Shown here piece after piece: positions 22,504 through 34,043 of a stretch of 64,000 bases of DNA. The stretch is from assembly GCF_030272615.1 (NCBI RefSeq), contig NC_081415.1, positions 235,225,803-235,289,802 on the forward strand. The letters run 5' to 3'. The position numbers and the translations under genes are program-made. Below the pieces are notes generated by a model. The model was not told the DNA's origin. It saw nothing but the letters and a program-made list of their open reading frames with translations, and did not search any database. The stretch is from Cryptomeria japonica (Eukaryota; Streptophyta; Pinopsida; Cupressales; Cupressaceae). Each line of letters opens with the position of its first letter. Position 1 is the stretch's first letter.

Positions 22504-22996
22504 TTTAGAATTGAAAAAACTTTTACAGTCCAGCAAACAAACACAGTCAATTTCAGAATTCTTGAGCTTCCTAGGTTATTTCTCCAGGGTTTCATCTAGC
22601 ATTCAACTTGTCTTTGGTTCTCACACAGTCCATCATTGTTTTACATCTTACATTACATTCACATTTGTCTAAACTTGAGTCAAAAGATCACTTGCTTGTC
22701 CTCATCTTACTTTGTCAACATACTACATACAACAACATTTTGCTAAGTGGTCCCTTATCAAGGTCTATCACCTTTGGGTCTCATTTGGTCTTACTTAGAG
22801 TCAAGGTCAACTTACCTCATCAAGAGAAACTATCATCTCTTTGGAAGCCACACCTACTCTACTACATACATACTTGGTCTTACACTTTGGACATTGCAAG
22901 TGCACCTCAGATCCAATTACATTCCATTCAACTCTTGGTCTTCCATACTCTTTCCATTTTCATCTAGTCTCACACATCTTGGTCAATACCTAGTTC

Positions 22997-25753
22997 ATGG
23001 TTGAAACCCGTTCCCAAAAATCTAGGAGAGAAACTAAAGAGGCTCAAGAGTCCGCAAACATGAGTTCCTATGAGTATGACAATGATATCTTTTTCAATTC
23101 TGATCATACTACATTACCTGACATGGATGCCTATAGAAACATTCCAAATGTTGAGCACGTGGACACTATAAACAACAATGATATACACAATGACAATATG
23201 GAAAACTTTTCCATACATTCAACAGATATGGAGGAATCCATTATGGATCCCCATTTCAATCGATTGGTTGAGGAAATAATGAGGAGGGATAGACAATATT
23301 TCTTACAAATGATGGCACAAAGTGGAGCCAAGATACCTCATGATTTTGACATGTCTCAAATAATGGAAAATTGACCTTTGCAACAAACTCACTCCAACAT
23401 GGATCAAAGGAGGCCTAATGGTGGAGGCAATAGAGGACCACATCTTGTGCCTAAATCACCATCATCTTTGTTTCAAAAACTAGAGGTCCCATATACACAT
23501 GGTCAAGCATATGATACTCACCTTCACAGACCATTATGGAGGTCTTATGCAGAAAAATACACTCAAACACAAGCTAATGCTAAAGACCTACCACCAAAGC
23601 AATTGGATATTCAAAGGCATGCTCAAAATTTGGACACAAGGAAACCCTGTGTCAAATTTGGGGGCAACACATTAGAACATGACATGCCTGTAGAGTATGG
23701 TATACATGGACAAAGCAGATATTTCATTCCTCAACATGAATCTATACCAAGTGGTCCATATACACAACATCATTATAGACCTCCTCCATATGAACATGTG
23801 TATGATCAATATCATCCATATATGCAACATGCTCCTCCTCCAATTGGTGCCTCAAGCATGGGGTATGGTCTGAGAAGTTGAACTCCACCTAAGAACAATT
23901 TGGAGCAGCAAATTAAGGATTTACAAAAGAAAATGGAGGACATGAATACACCGAAGCCAACTTAGACAATGAGAGACATATGTCCATATCCATTTGACAA
24001 GAGCATTCCAATGCCTCCATTTCCTAAACACTTTGTGACACCTAAGTTTGATAAGTATAGAGGAAAAAGGGATCCTAAGGCACACATAAGATAGTTTTTG
24101 CAACACCAAGCAAAAAGATGGAGGAATTTAGCCAGCAGATGCTCTTGTGAAATTCCACAAAAACAAATGGTAGAGATGTTCACCCAGAATGTTAACAAAG
24201 ACATTGGTTATGATCTAAGAAAAGCTTGTTTGTCCACCTTCAAGAACGTCATTGAAAAAGGCTTAGCAACAGAGAAGGTCCTAATTGAACAAGGAGTCAT
24301 TAGGATATTCAAGGAAAACAAAGATGACTTTAAAGGAAAAGATAAGCCAAGATTTTGGAATAAAAACAAGAACACAGTCAATGATGGTGTTGTTGACGCC
24401 AATATGGTACAACCAAAAATCATTTTTTCCAGATCAAGCTCTACAAACAATCAGGTGAATACTCAAACAACTTCCAAATCATGAAGGAAGTACACTCCAT
24501 TGGGAGAACCAATAGAGTCAGTCTTCAAGAAGCTAGTGGCAAACAAAGTAATCACAATTCTAGATTTTCCTCCATATGAACCAAAGGTCAAACCAAATTG
24601 GTGGAATGATGATGAATATTGTGAATTTCATAAGAGCAAGGGTCATAAAATAGGAAATTGTCACCGACTGAAGAACATCATACAAGATCTCATTGATAGA
24701 GGTGACATTGAGGTTGAAGGACACTCCTCCAATCAAGAACATGAGATGTTTAAGGAACCATTCCCAAAGCATGACAAGGGAAAAGCTAAAGCCACGGATG
24801 ACCAAACCAACTATACCAGAGCATCTTATAACTATGATTCAACCATCAATCACATTTCAATGGATAATTATGTCTCTACCATTATCATCAAGGACAAAAA
24901 CCCTAAGAATTCTACCCAGAGACCCAAGATCATTCTGAAAGGCGTTGGATCTTCTTCCGAACCTACCTCTGAATGTCATGTTACAACCCATCGAGGTAAA
25001 TTCACTTTGCAAGGAGCTCCAACTAAAAACACTACTTCCTCATCAACCAAACCTGAGTATGACCTTGGAGAACAGTTAGGGAAGACACCCGCACTTATCT
25101 CAATCCTTGAGCTCTTACGCATATCCCCCACACATAAAGCTATTCTTGATAAAATCTTGAGAGACACTGCTATCCCCACTGATCTAAATGTGGACCAATT
25201 TCAAGCCATGGTGGGATACCTTTCCCTTCCACACTCCCTTACATTCACAGAAGCCGATGATGCCTCCGTAAGTCAGCCACATAATGCACCATTACACATT
25301 GAAGCCTTCATATATAAACATCGAATAAAATGAGTCCTGATAGATGGAGGAGCAAGTCTAAACATTTGTACATTGAGCACTATTAAACAATTGGGATATT
25401 CTGATAATGCTGTAAATTCTACAAACAAAATTACCATTAAGGCATATGATGATGAAGAGTGATCATCTAAAGGCACAGTCACCTTACCTCTCACAGTTGG
25501 GCCAGTTACAAAAGATGTGGTTTGTCAAGTCCTGGACCTCAATCTCACATACAACATATTGCTAGGACGTCCATGGATTCATGAGATGAGCGCAGTCCCC
25601 TCAACATATCATCGATGTATCAAGTTTCCACACAATGGAGTTGAAGTGACCATCAAAGCTAACCCAAATCCATTCATACATTGCAACAATCTATGACCTA
25701 GATCAGAAATAACAATCCTAGTCAATCAAGAAGCTATTCCTTCATCAGCATAT
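22997..25753 (+). pseudogene. Element 1 gag-protease (broken)
   Basis: The frame opens MVETRSQKSRRE at 22997, as in element 2. Stops after MEN (23372, CGA in the partner now TGA), after GLRS, and later ones break it. An internal deletion near 24090 removes the central capsid stretch that element 2 retains at 51480-51290. A knuckle-like CEFHKSKGHKIGNCHRLK lies near 24615-24680. The protease region has the retropepsin signature LIDGGASLN near 25340. Decay plus deletion means no functional Gag from this copy. Confidence 0.85.
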
Positions 25754-26644
25754 GTGGATCCAGAATCATTGAAAGCTTCTACATCAAAACAAACAGAGCT
25801 CAAAGAAAAATTCAAGTTTAAAGACCTAGGATGTGGTGAGTATATTTTTCATGTTGATCAACTCCCACTATCTCCTAAGGTATTCAGTCAACAAGAACAA
25901 CCTATAAACAACTTGCAATACCAAGGAATTGGGTGTGAACCACCTAGTCTTGTGGCTACTAAGTCTGAATGCAAATCTCCTCTAGTAGTGCAAGCAACTC
26001 TTGATATCAATAGTCCTAAGAATGGTTTCAGTGAAGAATCTATTGAGCGTATCACCAACCCTCTTGAGAACTCACATAGCCTTACCATATCATCCACTCA
26101 TTCCATTTCCACTCCAATCCTAGACTTGGATCAACAAGAATTAAAAAATCCCTTACTCATTGGGGATCAAAAATCAAGCTTTGAAAAGAAAAATCTAAAA
26201 GTCAAAAATAGAGAGAAGTCCTATAGTTCAAATCAAAATCAAAAGCTATTGGACTCTGCAAAAATCAAAGTCAAGGATAAAAATCCTATGAAAGAAAAAG
26301 AACAAGAGTTGATCTCCCCTAATATTAAAATAACTGGGGGCAAAAGTTCTAAAATTTTAAGTCAAAAAGCATACTTGTTGATCCTAAGTCTCCATCATGC
26401 TATCCTACTTTCACTTCTTTTCATAATCATGAGCCTTCATAACTCATCTACTTGTTCCGCACATCCTTTCCCTTTTGGCAATACATCATGGACCTTTAAT
26501 GGAGCTTCCTTGAAGGACTTTGTTGTCAGGGATGCCCAAAATTCTTCAGGTGACACGCATATGGGTGACACGCATATGGGCCTGTGTAGTCCACACACTA
26601 GTAATTCTATCTCAATTCCTTTATCAAGGAAGACAGTCACTTGA
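25754..26644 (+). CDS. 296-codon ORF replacing pol, with a predicted membrane segment
   Basis: The frame starts inside the post-protease region (MDPESLKAST, shared with element 2) and then diverges from it at about 25845. It stays open for about 800 bp of sequence with no counterpart in element 2. The C-terminal half has a hydrophobic stretch around 26365-26435 (AYLLILSLHHAILLSLLF) followed by Ser/Thr-rich sequence and a duplicated GDTHM word. RT, RNase H and most of integrase are missing here. It may be a replacement segment from a related non-autonomous family, or a spurious but open remnant. I do not recognise the product. Confidence 0.45.
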   Translation: MDPESLKASTSKQTELKEKFKFKDLGCGEYIFHVDQLPLSPKVFSQQEQPINNLQYQGIGCEPPSLVATKSECKSPLVVQATLDINSPKNGFSEESIERITNPLENSHSLTISSTHSISTPILDLDQQELKNPLLIGDQKSSFEKKNLKVKNREKSYSSNQNQKLLDSAKIKVKDKNPMKEKEQELISPNIKITGGKSSKILSQKAYLLILSLHHAILLSLLFIIMSLHNSSTCSAHPFPFGNTSWTFNGASLKDFVVRDAQNSSGDTHMGDTHMGLCSPHTSNSISIPLSRKTVT

Positions 26645-26908
26645 GCTATACATCATTCAATCAAGGAACAATGCAGCTACAATCACAAGGTAAAGCCTCA
26701 TACATTTGAGGTGGGTGCCTTGGTTCTCAGAGAAAATCCTAAAAATCAGCAAGACAAAGAGAAGAAGGGCAAGTTCAAACCAAACTAGCTTGGTCCCTAC
26801 ATCATCATAGCAGCATATGGATCTGGTGCATATCAACTCTCAACCACAGAGGGCGAACCTTTGGAGGATCCTATCAACAGCATGCACCTTCACAGGTTCT
26901 ACACATAG
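26645..26908 (+). pseudogene. Residual integrase C-terminus of element 1
   Basis: The translation matches the end of the element 2 integrase (HTFEVGALVLRENPKNQQ, YQLSTTEGEPLEDPINSM) and ends at the same HRFYT stop. An in-frame TAG interrupts it near 26787. It is the only pol remnant in element 1. Confidence 0.85.
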
Positions 26909-28646
26909 CTCTTTGGGATATCCTAATTCAAAAATACAAAAAAATAAAAAAATTCCAAAAACACAAAAAAAAATCATAAAATAAAAAAATCGTTACTTGG
27001 TAAAAACCTGGCAAACAGGCGCCTTGTGACACAAAAAAAATAAATTGAAAAAATAAAAATAAAACATTTCGTCCAATGGTGAAAACCACTTCGATGGCTC
27101 CCTGGGCAAGTACCATGGTGAAAACTAAGTTACCGACGCCATGTGTAGAGACATTGCTCCTCCCTCCTTTAGGATTCCATTTCATCCTTTCACTTTGCAC
27201 ACACTCACATCCTATCCATTCATAATAAACTTACCCATTCCCATAATGGCTTGTTGTTGATGTTCCTAAGATTGGTTAGCCATTCATAATAAACATTCAT
27301 TTTTCATCCCTTTCCTTCCATAATAAATCAGCTCCTATCTGTGGCTAAGGCAAATCCTACGTCTAGTGATGGGTGTGGAACTGAGAACATCACATGTTTC
27401 GAAGAGTACAGTTTCTTTCAATTTTCTTCAGTCTATCAGTGCACAATCCACAATAAAGAAACACTTGCATCACCAATCCGCAATAAAGTTTCATCTTCTC
27501 CATAATAAAGTATCAGTTTCATGGATTTAGTCAGTTTCAGATGAGACACAGCAGCAATAATGGGCTTCAACAAATCAAATCTTTCAGCAAACTCAAACAA
27601 CATATGGTTCAGTGCTATCTATCCTTTTTGTGAAAGTAAACATTGTGACCACAATCAAATAAGACTTATACAAGTGACAAGAGACACTAAACTTGAGGAC
27701 TACAGTGGATGTTGGTGTCGAGTCTTGGTCTTCTTTTGATTTTTATCTTTCTGGTGACATGTCTTTTAGCTTTTTCGGGATGTCTTTGACTAGAGATTCT
27801 ATCTCCAGGATGTCTTTGACTAGAAAGGCGAGGATGGGGTATTGTCACCTATTTTTCTTTGCTGTCTGTGGATTGTCTCTTAATAATGCTAGGACTTGTC
27901 CAAGGATATGAGGACACTATGAGTCTAGTATGAACTGGGGCATTCCTTGTTTGTGAGTGTCTTATCTCCATGCAAATGGGTATAATGACTTTCTGGGTCG
28001 AACATATGTCTCGATTGTCATAACCTACTTGCCATAATAAAGCTCAATGATGATAATGCACAGGAAGCTCTTTCACTTTCATATCTTCTATCTTCCATCC
28101 CCCTTTCTTGATTGACTTCCATCATCCTTCTTGAGTCCATGTAGCCTGCTATCACATGACTAAGTATAATGACACGCAAAAAATATCTGCATTTCATGTA
28201 GTTTGACTTGCATTACCACATATTAAGCATTTCATACATACATATAGATATCACAATTGCACCACATCCTACACACAACACATGTTAGCAATCTTACATT
28301 TTTATCATGTAAATAGTTCTTTTGTATTATCATATTCATCTGCATTTCATACATTCACATTTGCATATGCATAACATATAAAACATAAAAGAACAAAAAT
28401 ATGGCATTTCATCAGGTACATATTTGCATCCATATCATAAGCATCACATAGAAACATACACATGAAACATCTCATCACATAGGTACACATGCATATAGCT
28501 GCCACAAAGATGAATCATCTCATATATAGAAATCAAAAGTGTCATGATACAATGATGTCAAAATAATATGGCTACAATCACCCGCAAGTGTCTACATCAT
28601 AATACAAAATGGTACAAAACACTTATACATAGGGAGCCCTCTATGG
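26909..28646 (+). other. Element 1 post-pol region with repeated AATAAA signals
   Basis: No gene is seen. CCATAATAAA or CRCAATAAAG words occur at about 27221, 27285, 27319, 27450, 27480, 27501 and 28032, all in the gag-pol sense. The region separates pol from the 3' end of the antisense PMD gene. The same arrangement exists in element 2. Confidence 0.65.
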
Positions 28647-30601
28647 CTATGATGAACTCCCTCCCTCGGAGCCACCTGGCCTTGACAGAATCTGAGCCCT
28701 AGAAGGACCCACCTCAGGATCATCTCTCCTATCCCCTCTATCTGGTGGTGGCCGAGGACTCATAACACCACCGCTAGATGCCTGTCTCCTCTTGCTCCCT
28801 CCCATAGCTGTCGCTGTCCACGATGGTTTGTGGAAGCTCCTCGCCCGCTGCTCTAGTGGCACTACCCCATAATAGAGATCCCGCCAGTAAGCGATCTCCT
28901 CCCCTGCCCGTAGCACATAGGCATATCTAGCCCCTGTATCCTCTACCACCTACCTCCCAGCCCTCAGTGTTGTCTCTACCTCTGTGTAGCGCTAAATGGC
29001 CTGGTCCTGTTCCCGCTTAGTATGTCTGAGCTATCTCCTCAATCGATCCCTCTCCCTCTCCAAGTCCTGAGTCTCATCTGCCTGTCCCTAGCAGATCACC
29101 CTCAGCTCAACCAACTCATCCTCCTCCGCCTTGGCCCCTTGTGCCTCTGCCTGTGGCTCCCCCTGTACAGGTGCCTGTCCCTATGCCTGTGCCTATACCA
29201 GTGGCTGTACATGTACCTGCCTCTTTCCCTATCCCTGCACCTATCTAGGACCCTGTGCTGCTAGCACTTGTAGTAGTAATCCACCGTGACCCCTCACAAC
29301 CTGAGCATGTCTCTCCTCTCCCCCCTCCCTCCGTGGCGCCACCCTCCTCTCTCCAACTACACCTCGTCTCCTTCGTCAGCCTCTACCCCCATCATCTCCA
29401 TCATCATCACCATCCCCACCACCATCTCTGTCTAGCAACTCTCCTAGATCTGTCAGGCATGGGAATGGATGCTCGGCCCAATACGTTGTGTACTCTGCAT
29501 CCATACTGACATCCTCGATCTTTGGCCACATATCTCAGGGTAAGGGCATCATCTCCACTAGCTGTGTAACAACCTGATCATATGATAGCAATGGCCCAAA
29601 GTGCGCCTGATCCCTGACCGTCCGCACATACATACCAGAACCCCGTGGCATCCGCTGGATCCTGCCAAACTGCCTGCCCACCCTGTCAACCAGCTGCCTC
29701 TCCAGTACATAGGGCATCTGCCCAATCAGATACCTGCTCCGGAAGGTGTAGGGTAACTCTACTACATCATCCTCCCACTGCTCGCATCTCAGGTATGGCC
29801 TCCATATAACCATATCAATCTCATCTATAGCTCGCTGCCAGTACTCCAACCTGCCAATCCGTGGCTGCGAGGTGATCATATCGTACAAATGCACAAAACT
29901 GCGTCCATGGCCCCTACCCCTAAAGTGTATCGATCGTGTCACTGGTAGATGCTCATATGCCCACACTTGTTGCAATGTCACTCCGCAGCCCAATCCCACT
30001 GATCTGTGGTACACAAACTGATGCGGCTCATAATATAAATGTGCCAGCATGCACGGTCCCCAGGCATATTTAGTGTGTTGAGTAACTAGTGTCTCCAGTG
30101 CACCTCCCTAGCCCACAACTAACCCTCGTGTCGCTTTGTCCGAACACAAGAACCCACTAATCACTCCTCCCAGTACCACTGGTAGCGCTAACCCTGTCAC
30201 TACCATGGTATCCCAAGCAACATGTCCAGCCCTCATCTCCAATGCTGGATCCTGGAACACTCATCTCAGGGCATCCCTATCTCCATCTCGATCGTAAGGA
30301 ATCAGCTCCCCATCGATCGGTATCCGTAGAATCATGTATACATCCTCCAGGGTGACTGTCATCTCCCCCATCGGTAAATGAAACGTGCGAGTCTCAGAGT
30401 GCCATCTCTCAGCCAATGTAGTCAGCAACCCCATGTTCGCCCAAAACTCAGGCACATACAGAATATGTCTCAATCCCATAGCCTCAATCGCAACTCGGTC
30501 CTCGAATGTCAACTCAAGTCACAACCTCTGAGTCGATGGGAATCTCTCCCGTGACTCCAGCATAGGCAAATACTCCTGCAGTCAATCAAATCAATCATGT
30601 C

Positions 30602-31060
30602 AGTTATAGTGACATTCACTGTTCATCACAAAATGCTACTTTTTATCTACATACATATGGTACTCTATCCTAGTAACACTCATTGTTCATCACAAAGTGT
30701 TGCCTCTATTCTAGTGACACTCACTGTTCATCACAAAGTGTTGCTTCTATCATAGTGGTACTCTCTGTTCATCACAAAGTACTATGTGTTTTGCACTCCC
30801 TGTTCATCACAAAGTGCTGCTCACATTTGCACTCACTGTTCATCACAAAGTGCCTTGATCTATCCTATCCTAGGGCCTCTGCTTGAGTGAATCCTCTTGA
30901 GTAGTTTCCTAATTGGCAACGTATGATCTATCACAGAATTGTCAATCCTAGCCCTATTTGCTATCCTAGTCTTCCCTAGAGGACCTGCTTGAGTGTATCC
31001 TCTCAGCAGCTTATCCAATCGACAACGTATGTTCATCACAGAACTGTTGATTTGACCTAG
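30602..31060 (-). repeat. Hairpin array in the PMD intron (element 1)
   Basis: Units with the core TTGTGATGAACAG are flanked by five-base arms that are complementary within each unit (GCACT/AGTGC, GTACT/AGTAC, ACACT/AGTGT). Six to seven units lie at 30602-30860, with two longer relatives near 30920-31055. Confidence 0.8.
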
Positions 31061-31083
31061 AAGACACAAATTCATATTTTTTT

Positions 31084-31265
31084 GACACAAAAGTGCTTTC
31101 ATGACATAAACGCGCTTAGAGACTGCATAAACACGCCTGTTCTGCACAGACGCGCCTGAAACACACAAATGCCTTTTCTGGCACAGATGCGCCTAGCACA
31201 AACACAGATGTTCCTAGCTAGAATAGATGCGCCTAGCACCAGCACAGACGCGCCTACACATTTTT
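31084..31265 (-). repeat. GCGTCTGTGT-like motif array in the PMD intron (element 1)
   Basis: The plus strand shows CACAGACGCGCC-type words. On the minus strand, the PMD sense, they read GGCGCGTCTGTG, about eight copies. Confidence 0.8.
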
Positions 31266-31523
31266 GACATTTTTGACATTTTCCTAAAAGCACATTTATT
31301 GCACTATCTAGCATGCATTAATGACAACATTTATTGCGACAAAGTACAAGGAGGTTTGGTGGTACTCACTGGCTCTCCTGCCTCTGCTGGCCTCTGATAT
31401 CGACGAACGCGATCGAATCTGTGAACCAATGCCATCATTGCTTACTACTGCTGCTCTATTTCGCTATGCACTCTGATCTCATGGATGTGTGGATGACAAT
31501 GAGGATGGTTTCCCCTCGTCGTC

Positions 31524-31531
31524 TATTTATA
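31524..31531 (-). promoter_or_regulatory. TATA box of the antisense PMD gene (element 1)
   Basis: The minus strand reads TATAAATA about 90 bp upstream of the PMD start codon, in the GC-richer DNA beside the 3' LTR. The same spacing is seen in element 2. Confidence 0.6.
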
Positions 31532-31763
31532 GACTGCCCTAGCCCTAGCCCTCGTTTCCCGAGTCAGTCTTTGTTATCCCGTGATCCTGTCACTCTATCC
31601 GATCAATCCTTTCTAGCCATTCTTTCTTATCGAGAGATTGTCTGCAATCTTTTCAGACATTTTTCATCCAATCTCTCGAGGGGGCATATCATTCCCATCT
31701 TGGGGCAACTTTGTATCAGTTCATCTTATCTTCTTTGAAATAACGCGACAAGCCGCATTATCT

Positions 31764-31778
31764 CAAAGAGGGGCAAAA
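31764..31778 (+). other. Polypurine tract of element 1
   Basis: AAAGAGGGGCAAAA sits immediately before the TGTAGACACC that opens the 3' LTR. An identical tract occurs in element 2. Confidence 0.85.
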
Positions 31779-32065
31779 TGTAGACACCTAAAATTGTCAT
31801 GTCTAATTAAATAAATATTTTATTTATTTAATTACTTTAGCCTAATTATTTTATTAATTAAATAAATATTTATTTATTTAATTAATTCATTTATCCTCTG
31901 CTAGCCTTATTTCTCATTTAAATAAATACTTTTATTTTTTTTAATTATCCTTTTTCCTAAATTAAATAAATATTTTATTTATTTAATTGATCCCACTTCC
32001 TCTATTAATTAAATAAATCTTTATTTATTTAATTAATTCATTAGCCTTTTCTACCCATGACACAT
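31779..32065 (+). repeat. Element 1 3' LTR, first part
   Basis: It matches the start of the 5' LTR and is split by element 3 at 32065. The bases CACAT before the split recur after 39882. Confidence 0.92.
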
Positions 32066-33298
32066 TGTAAAGCGGAAAATCGCGGTCGAACCCTAGTTGG
32101 TCTCCCCTCTTCTAACTCCGAGGAGAGAGAAGGGAGGTTCGCTAGGATTCGATGGGTTTTCACTTAGGGGGAAGACTTTACATTCAAAAGAGGGGTTGAA
32201 ACTCATAAGATTCAATCCCACACAATGTAAGATTGGATGCTAAATGAATTTCAAGGGTTTGGAAAGCAAAGCTACCCTCTTTTGTAAAGAATATTGATTA
32301 AGGAAATTAAGCTAAGGATGCATAGAAAGTCATAAAGATTCGCTTATAAACTGAGTTTAGGTTATAGGATGAAACTGCGGACCTGGAATTAGCAGTAGAA
32401 TGTCGATACGGCGCTGTCCTGCAAATTTGAGCAAAAGTTGTCGGGACGATGGCGCCCGGCGCCACGGTCCTCTGAAAAATCCGTGAAACGAAGGGGGATC
32501 GGTTCGTCTCTGCACAAGGATTCCAGATCTTCAATCTCAGCCGCGTACCTGCAACCTACACACAGAAAAGCGAAGATGATTGGGGGGTTAGGGATTAGGG
32601 GTTTGCCTTTAGGTCAAACCCCGGTTTTGGAATTAACCAAGAAATGAGCAAGTGTTGTAAATGTAAATGACTGTAATGTAAAACAAGTACTAATACCTTG
32701 TTCTAAGGATGTTTGTATCCTTATGTGCAAAGGTTTAGATGTTGTATGTTGTAGTATGTAGCATGTAATAAGTGATCTCCTCTTCAATGGTTGAATCCTT
32801 GACTTGAATGCAACACTTAGCCTTGAATGGAGACTTAGAAGGAATGCTTGAATGCTTGAATGCTTGAATGCTTGAGTATAATTTCCACGCTTTGTACACA
32901 TATCCTCCTCATGCCAAATGAGAGAGAAAAATGTAGTTTATATACTTGACAATTAGGGCTGATAGAATGATTTTCCCGACCTTAGGCCGACCAGGGAAAG
33001 TATATTTCCAAATTGCAATCAAAAAGACCCGATATCACTTAGGAAACTGGGCCCAAAATAGGACCCAGGGACCAGGGCGCTGGGCGCCATGGTCCTGAGG
33101 GACCAGGGCGCTGGGCGCTCTGGTCCCACCTCCGGGATAGCGGGGTGCAAGGAGGTTCAGGCCAATGGTGCTTGAAAAATGCAGTTTTTAGTGTCGTGAG
33201 CAAGTTTTGGGGTCTCCATTCAAGTTGCGTGTTGCGTCGCCATCGTGAAGACCGAAATGCAGTCGAAATTGTAAGTGTCACAATTTTAGGACGCTACA
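32066..33298 (-). repeat. Element 3 3' LTR
   Basis: This is the left LTR, 1,233 bp. It differs from the right LTR mainly by transitions, by an extra 33069-33107 hairpin block of about 39 bp, and by one fewer copy of an 8-bp TGCTTGAA repeat near 32850. Confidence 0.92.
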
Positions 33299-34043
33299 TT
33301 TAGCCCCCACTTTAGCGGGAGTATGTATGCTCATACTTCCGGTAAAGTACAAGGAAACAACATTGAAAGACTTTCACCACGTCAAGGAGGCAAGATACAC
33401 CAAGCCCCCAGTGGACTAAGGATCTTACAACTTCGATTGACAAAGTAAAAGGGAAGATCACGAGGAAGAACCATGACTTTCAGTAGTAAGGTTCCCTCAC
33501 TATGAGTCATGTAAAAGAAATACCAAAAATCTTCAAGACAAAGCTAAGTTTGCCAAGAAATTTTCAAGTATCTTTGAAAGGATAGACAGGGTGTATGCCC
33601 CCCTACGTTAAAGCGATCGCACACGCCTCAATGGGGGTGATTGTTTTAACATAGTGATACACATAAGAAATGAGAAAGGAAAAGGAGCACGTTATCGCAA
33701 AGATTTAGCCCCCAAGTGTGAGATAAACCCAAGGATAATAGACACAAAACACAAAGCACGAGGTGACTTCTCTTTCCTCGGGGTCAGTATGCTGTATGAT
33801 AAGTCATGTATATATATCATATGTATGTATGCATAATTGTTCTTCATTCCCCAATCAAGGAAGGTCACCTAGAAGAAGGGAACACATGTGTCTTTTGAGT
33901 CAACATGAGAGAGACCAAAGAGATCTCAATGCTTTGCATCATCCTCAAGTAGACAACACTAAGGACGACAAATAGAAGAATGAGAATAACATATAGAAGA
34001 AGTAACAAAAGGGAGGGGGAGAGAGTCTGCTATGCTAATGTAA
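33299..34043 (-). other. Element 3 3' noncoding region with polypurine tract
   Basis: The minus strand reads AAAGTGGGGGCTAAA directly before the LTR TGTAGCGTCC, a good polypurine tract (33299-33313). No further gene is seen in the 745 bp. Confidence 0.7.

Larger units (their letters stand above)
20581..22996 (+). other. Long 5' leader of element 1
   Basis: This 2.4-kb stretch lies between the PBS and the gag start. Apart from two arrays of a GCGTCTGTGT-like motif I see no gene. The part at 21640-22080 is well conserved in element 2 (53480-53900) although it is not coding, so it may have an RNA role such as packaging or dimerisation (inference). Confidence 0.65.
28647..31435 (-). pseudogene. 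Antisense plant-mobile-domain (MAIN/MAIL-like) gene of element 1
   Basis: Minus-strand exon 1 is 31435-31370 (22 codons, MALVHRFDRVRR...). The donor CCA|GTGAGT leads into an intron of about 800 bp, and the acceptor GACTGCAG precedes exon 2 at 30575. Exon 2 carries the PMD signature FHLPMGEMTVTLEDVYMILR followed by IPIDGELIPYD, then the WGPCMLAHLYYE and YEHLPVTR segments. After the domain come an acidic low-complexity stretch and a C-terminus ending SEGGSSS at 28647. Several stops (near 30520, 30270, 30100 and 29532) break the frame. PMD proteins of plants (MAIN, MAIL1) act in transposon silencing and gene expression. This one lies antisense between pol and the 3' LTR, with its own TATA box. 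Confidence 0.85.

Noticed and set aside
24208-24805. Minus-strand ORFs opposite gag
   Set aside because: Complement of a coding region with no independent motif.
29022-29509. Plus-strand ORFs rich in Leu, Pro, His
   Set aside because: They are shadows of the low-complexity C-terminal part of the minus-strand PMD gene.
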